NCBI GenBank assembly: GCA_018664745.1
Contig: JABJNS010000096.1
Coordinates: forward strand, 1-7,367
Reading direction: 5' to 3'
DNA length: 7,367 nt
Source: Flavobacteriales bacterium
GTDB lineage: Bacteria > Bacteroidota > Bacteroidia > Flavobacteriales > BACL11
Shown: positions 5,828-7,367 of the stretch, one piece after another
Numbering within the stretch: position 1 is the first letter of the stretch
Layout of the letters: each line of letters opens with the position of its first letter
Notes under the pieces: generated by a model
Seen by the model: only the letters and a program-made list of their open reading frames with translations
Told to the model about the DNA's origin: nothing
Database searches by the model: none
Translations under genes and position numbers: made by a program

Positions 5828-7159
5828 ATGAAATCATTTCTATTTTTCTTTTTACTTCCTTTCTTTACTTTTGCTCAATATCTAGGTCCTAGTACTACTC
5901 ATGTACTTAGTAATGGTAATTCTGAAGGGTATCATAGGCCAAGAGTAGTAATGACAGCAAGCAATAGTCCTTTTGTTATTTGGAGTAAAACAGCAAGCCC
6001 TAAAGAAATTAAAGCAAGAAAATGGAATGGTACTGCTTTTGATAGCACTGTTAGTTTGGTTAATTCAACTTTAAAACCTGCAGGGTTTATAGGGCCTGAG
6101 ATTGCTGCAAAAGGAGATACACTTTATCTGATTTTTGAATCATCATTGCATAATAATCATGTAATCTATTTGAAGCGCTCATTTGACGGAGGGCTTTCTT
6201 TTTCGGATACAATTAGAGTTTCAGATAATTCAAATACGCATAAATTTGCAATGCCTAATTTGACAGTTAGGGAAGATGGAAATCCTGTAATTTCCTACAT
6301 GGAATGTTTACCTGGATGGACCCACTGGAAGCAAATGGTGAAAACCTCTTTTGATTTTGGTACAACTTTTAGTACAGCTGTTGATGTAAGTGATTTGGTC
6401 CCTGGAGAACCTTGTGATTGTTGTCAATCTACTCTAGTGTCAAGTGGAAATAATATATTTTTATTATTCAGAAATAATGATTTAAATGTAAGGAATTCCT
6501 ATATCGCAAAATCAGATGATGATGGATTGACTTTTACTGCTGCTCAGGATTTGGATGATGTGAATTGGGTATTAAATGCTTGTCCAACATCTTCACCTGA
6601 GGGAGCAGTATTAGGTGATAGTATTATGGTGATTAGGCGTAATGGAGGTTCTGGGATTAATGAGCTGTATAAGTCCAATGTAAATATTGCTGATTTACAA
6701 AAAAGCTATTTTACACAAGTAGAATCATCAGGTAGTTTTTTGCAAGATCAGCCAAAAGTTGCTACAGACTTAATTTATTTTGTAAGTGTGTGGGAAGAAA
6801 ACAGAAATGGAGTAAAGGAGTGTTTTTACAATGTAATGTATCCTAATGGAGCAAGTCTATACAATGGAGTAATTTCAGATACTGCAACTATTGGGCATAA
6901 AGTAAAGCCAGACATTACTTATGGGGGTCCTTTTGCTGGTTGCTTTTCTATTGTTTATTCAGCATCTAATTCAAAGGAAGTCCACTTTAGGTATAGTCCA
7001 ATAATGTTTTCGGTTGGAGCGAATGAAATACATTTACAAAACAAAAAACTACTTAAATCAGTTGACTTACTCGGGAAAATGATAACTCCTGAAAGTAATA
7101 AGCCTTTCCTGAATATTTATAATGACGGAACTGTGGAACGAAAGGTAATTGTACAATAA
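5828..7159 (+). CDS. Secreted BNR/Asp-box (sialidase-fold) propeller protein with type A T9SS sorting domain
   Basis: The product has 443 residues. Residues 1-16 are a phenylalanine-rich signal peptide, probably cut at Ala16-Gln17. The body shows three Asp boxes (S-x-D-x-G-x-(S/T)-F): SFDGGLSF (118-125), SFDFGTTF (174-181) and SDDDGLTF (229-236), which mark blades of a sialidase-type propeller. A cysteine cluster, EPCDCCQ (194-200), and a further NACPTSSPEG (250-259) stand between and after the last boxes. The C-terminus, about 406-443 (SVDLLGK, NIYNDGTVERKVIVQ), is a type A T9SS sorting domain of the 'D-x-LG-(R/K)...Y-(D/N)-DGTVEK' kind. I do not see the catalytic set of true sialidases, so an enzymatic role is unproven; binding is equally possible. 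It lies 31 bp after the 912-aa gene with no clear promoter (TAGTTTTA at 5803-5810 is one base off the -7 consensus), so co-transcription is likely. The ATG opens the signal peptide. Confidence 0.92.
   Translation: MKSFLFFFLLPFFTFAQYLGPSTTHVLSNGNSEGYHRPRVVMTASNSPFVIWSKTASPKEIKARKWNGTAFDSTVSLVNSTLKPAGFIGPEIAAKGDTLYLIFESSLHNNHVIYLKRSFDGGLSFSDTIRVSDNSNTHKFAMPNLTVREDGNPVISYMECLPGWTHWKQMVKTSFDFGTTFSTAVDVSDLVPGEPCDCCQSTLVSSGNNIFLLFRNNDLNVRNSYIAKSDDDGLTFTAAQDLDDVNWVLNACPTSSPEGAVLGDSIMVIRRNGGSGINELYKSNVNIADLQKSYFTQVESSGSFLQDQPKVATDLIYFVSVWEENRNGVKECFYNVMYPNGASLYNGVISDTATIGHKVKPDITYGGPFAGCFSIVYSASNSKEVHFRYSPIMFSVGANEIHLQNKKLLKSVDLLGKMITPESNKPFLNIYNDGTVERKVIVQ
7043..7156 (+). other. Type A T9SS C-terminal sorting domain
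   Basis: Residues 406-443 of the BNR protein: KKLLKSVDLLGK, then a short Pro/Asn stretch (PESNKPF), then NIYNDGTVERKVIVQ to the stop. The spacing and the closing 'YxDGTVEKK' strand match the TIGR04183-like tail found on many Bacteroidota T9SS substrates. Such tails are normally cleaved on export, with the cargo attached to lipopolysaccharide or released. Confidence 0.88.
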
Positions 7160-7367
7160 TTAATTTCTCCTCCAGAAATAAGGGGTAAACAAAATAGCGA
7201 TTGTAAAGAGTTCTAATCTTCCTAAAATCATCAAGAAAGAAAGTACCCATTTGGCTGCATCAGGCAAGTGAGCAAAGCTAGCGGAAGGGTTAATGCTTCC
7301 TATTCCAGGTCCTACATTACTCACGGCTGTAATGGATGCTGAAATAGCATCCTGAAAGTCAAGCCCA
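7160..7367 (-). CDS. trkH: TrkH-family potassium uptake protein, C-terminal end (cut by right window edge)
   Basis: The minus strand gives 68 residues and a TAA stop (7162-7160). The segment AISASITAVSNVGPGIGSI contains the fourth selectivity-filter loop of TrkH/KtrB channels (SNVGPGIG), where the glycine helps coordinate K+. It is followed by a loop with FAHLPDAAKW and the last membrane helix, WVLSFLMILGRLELFTIAILFTPYFW in pieces (40-65), ending in Arg-Arg-Asn. KW, LGRLELFT and the FW-R-R end are typical of TrkH C-termini. TrkH forms the membrane channel of the Trk K+ uptake system and normally works with the cytoplasmic NAD(H)/nucleotide-binding TrkA, which is not in the window. The gene is convergent with the BNR protein gene and their stop codons touch. 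The 5' part and promoter are outside the window. Confidence 0.95.
   Translation of the reverse strand, partial: GLDFQDAISASITAVSNVGPGIGSINPSASFAHLPDAAKWVLSFLMILGRLELFTIAILFTPYFWRRN

Noticed and set aside
5828..7159. Calling the BNR protein an exo-alpha-sialidase
   Set aside because: Asp boxes define the fold, not the activity. The N-terminal YHRPR (35-39) only loosely resembles the sialidase (F/Y)RIP motif, and I could not identify the arginine triad and Tyr/Glu pair with confidence.
7053..7250. Minus-strand frame spanning the convergent junction
   Set aside because: Overlaps both the T9SS tail and the trkH end in a different frame; trkH is the real minus-strand gene here.
1..7367. Defence system, mobile element, CRISPR array or phage genes
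   Set aside because: No transposase, integrase, spacer-repeat pattern, attachment-like duplication or defence-type domain is visible; the window reads as core genes plus surface-protein cargo.

Overview
This window looks like chromosomal DNA from a member of the Bacteroidota, probably a Flavobacteriales-type organism. The evidence is AT-rich DNA, start codons without a Shine-Dalgarno sequence, TAnnTTTG-type promoter boxes upstream of several genes, and two neighbouring secreted proteins that end in type IX secretion system (T9SS) sorting domains: one type B (CHU_C, gliding-motility-associated) and one type A. I cannot name genus or species.

Layout from left to right. The left edge holds the 5' part of a MoxR-family AAA+ ATPase gene on the minus strand (1-357, cut by the window). 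A 116-bp divergent intergenic region (358-473) separates it from a plus-strand run. That run begins with truA (474-1214), a tRNA pseudouridine synthase, followed with no gap by an MsbA-like ABC exporter that fuses membrane and ATPase domains (1215-3002). After 55 bp come two genes for secreted proteins. The first (3058-5796, 912 aa) has a signal peptide, a seven-unit beta-propeller, several Ig-like modules including a PKD domain, and a type B sorting domain. The second (5828-7159, 443 aa) has a signal peptide, a BNR/Asp-box (sialidase-fold) propeller with an unusual Cys-x-Cys-Cys cluster, and a type A sorting domain. The right edge holds the 3' end of trkH on the minus strand (7160-7367), a K+ uptake channel subunit whose stop codon directly abuts that of the preceding gene.

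How the genes relate. truA and the ABC exporter are housekeeping-like and are very likely co-transcribed, although their functions are unrelated. The two secreted proteins are 31 bp apart and may form a second transcription unit with its own promoter box at 3044-3051. Both should cross the inner membrane by Sec and the outer membrane by T9SS, ending up on the surface or released; their ligands are unknown. The moxR and trkH fragments belong to neighbouring units that extend outside the window.

I did not find a mobile element, CRISPR array, RNA gene, riboswitch or defence system. The most unusual content is the pair of T9SS cargo propellers, which use different sorting domains and both carry odd cysteine clusters.
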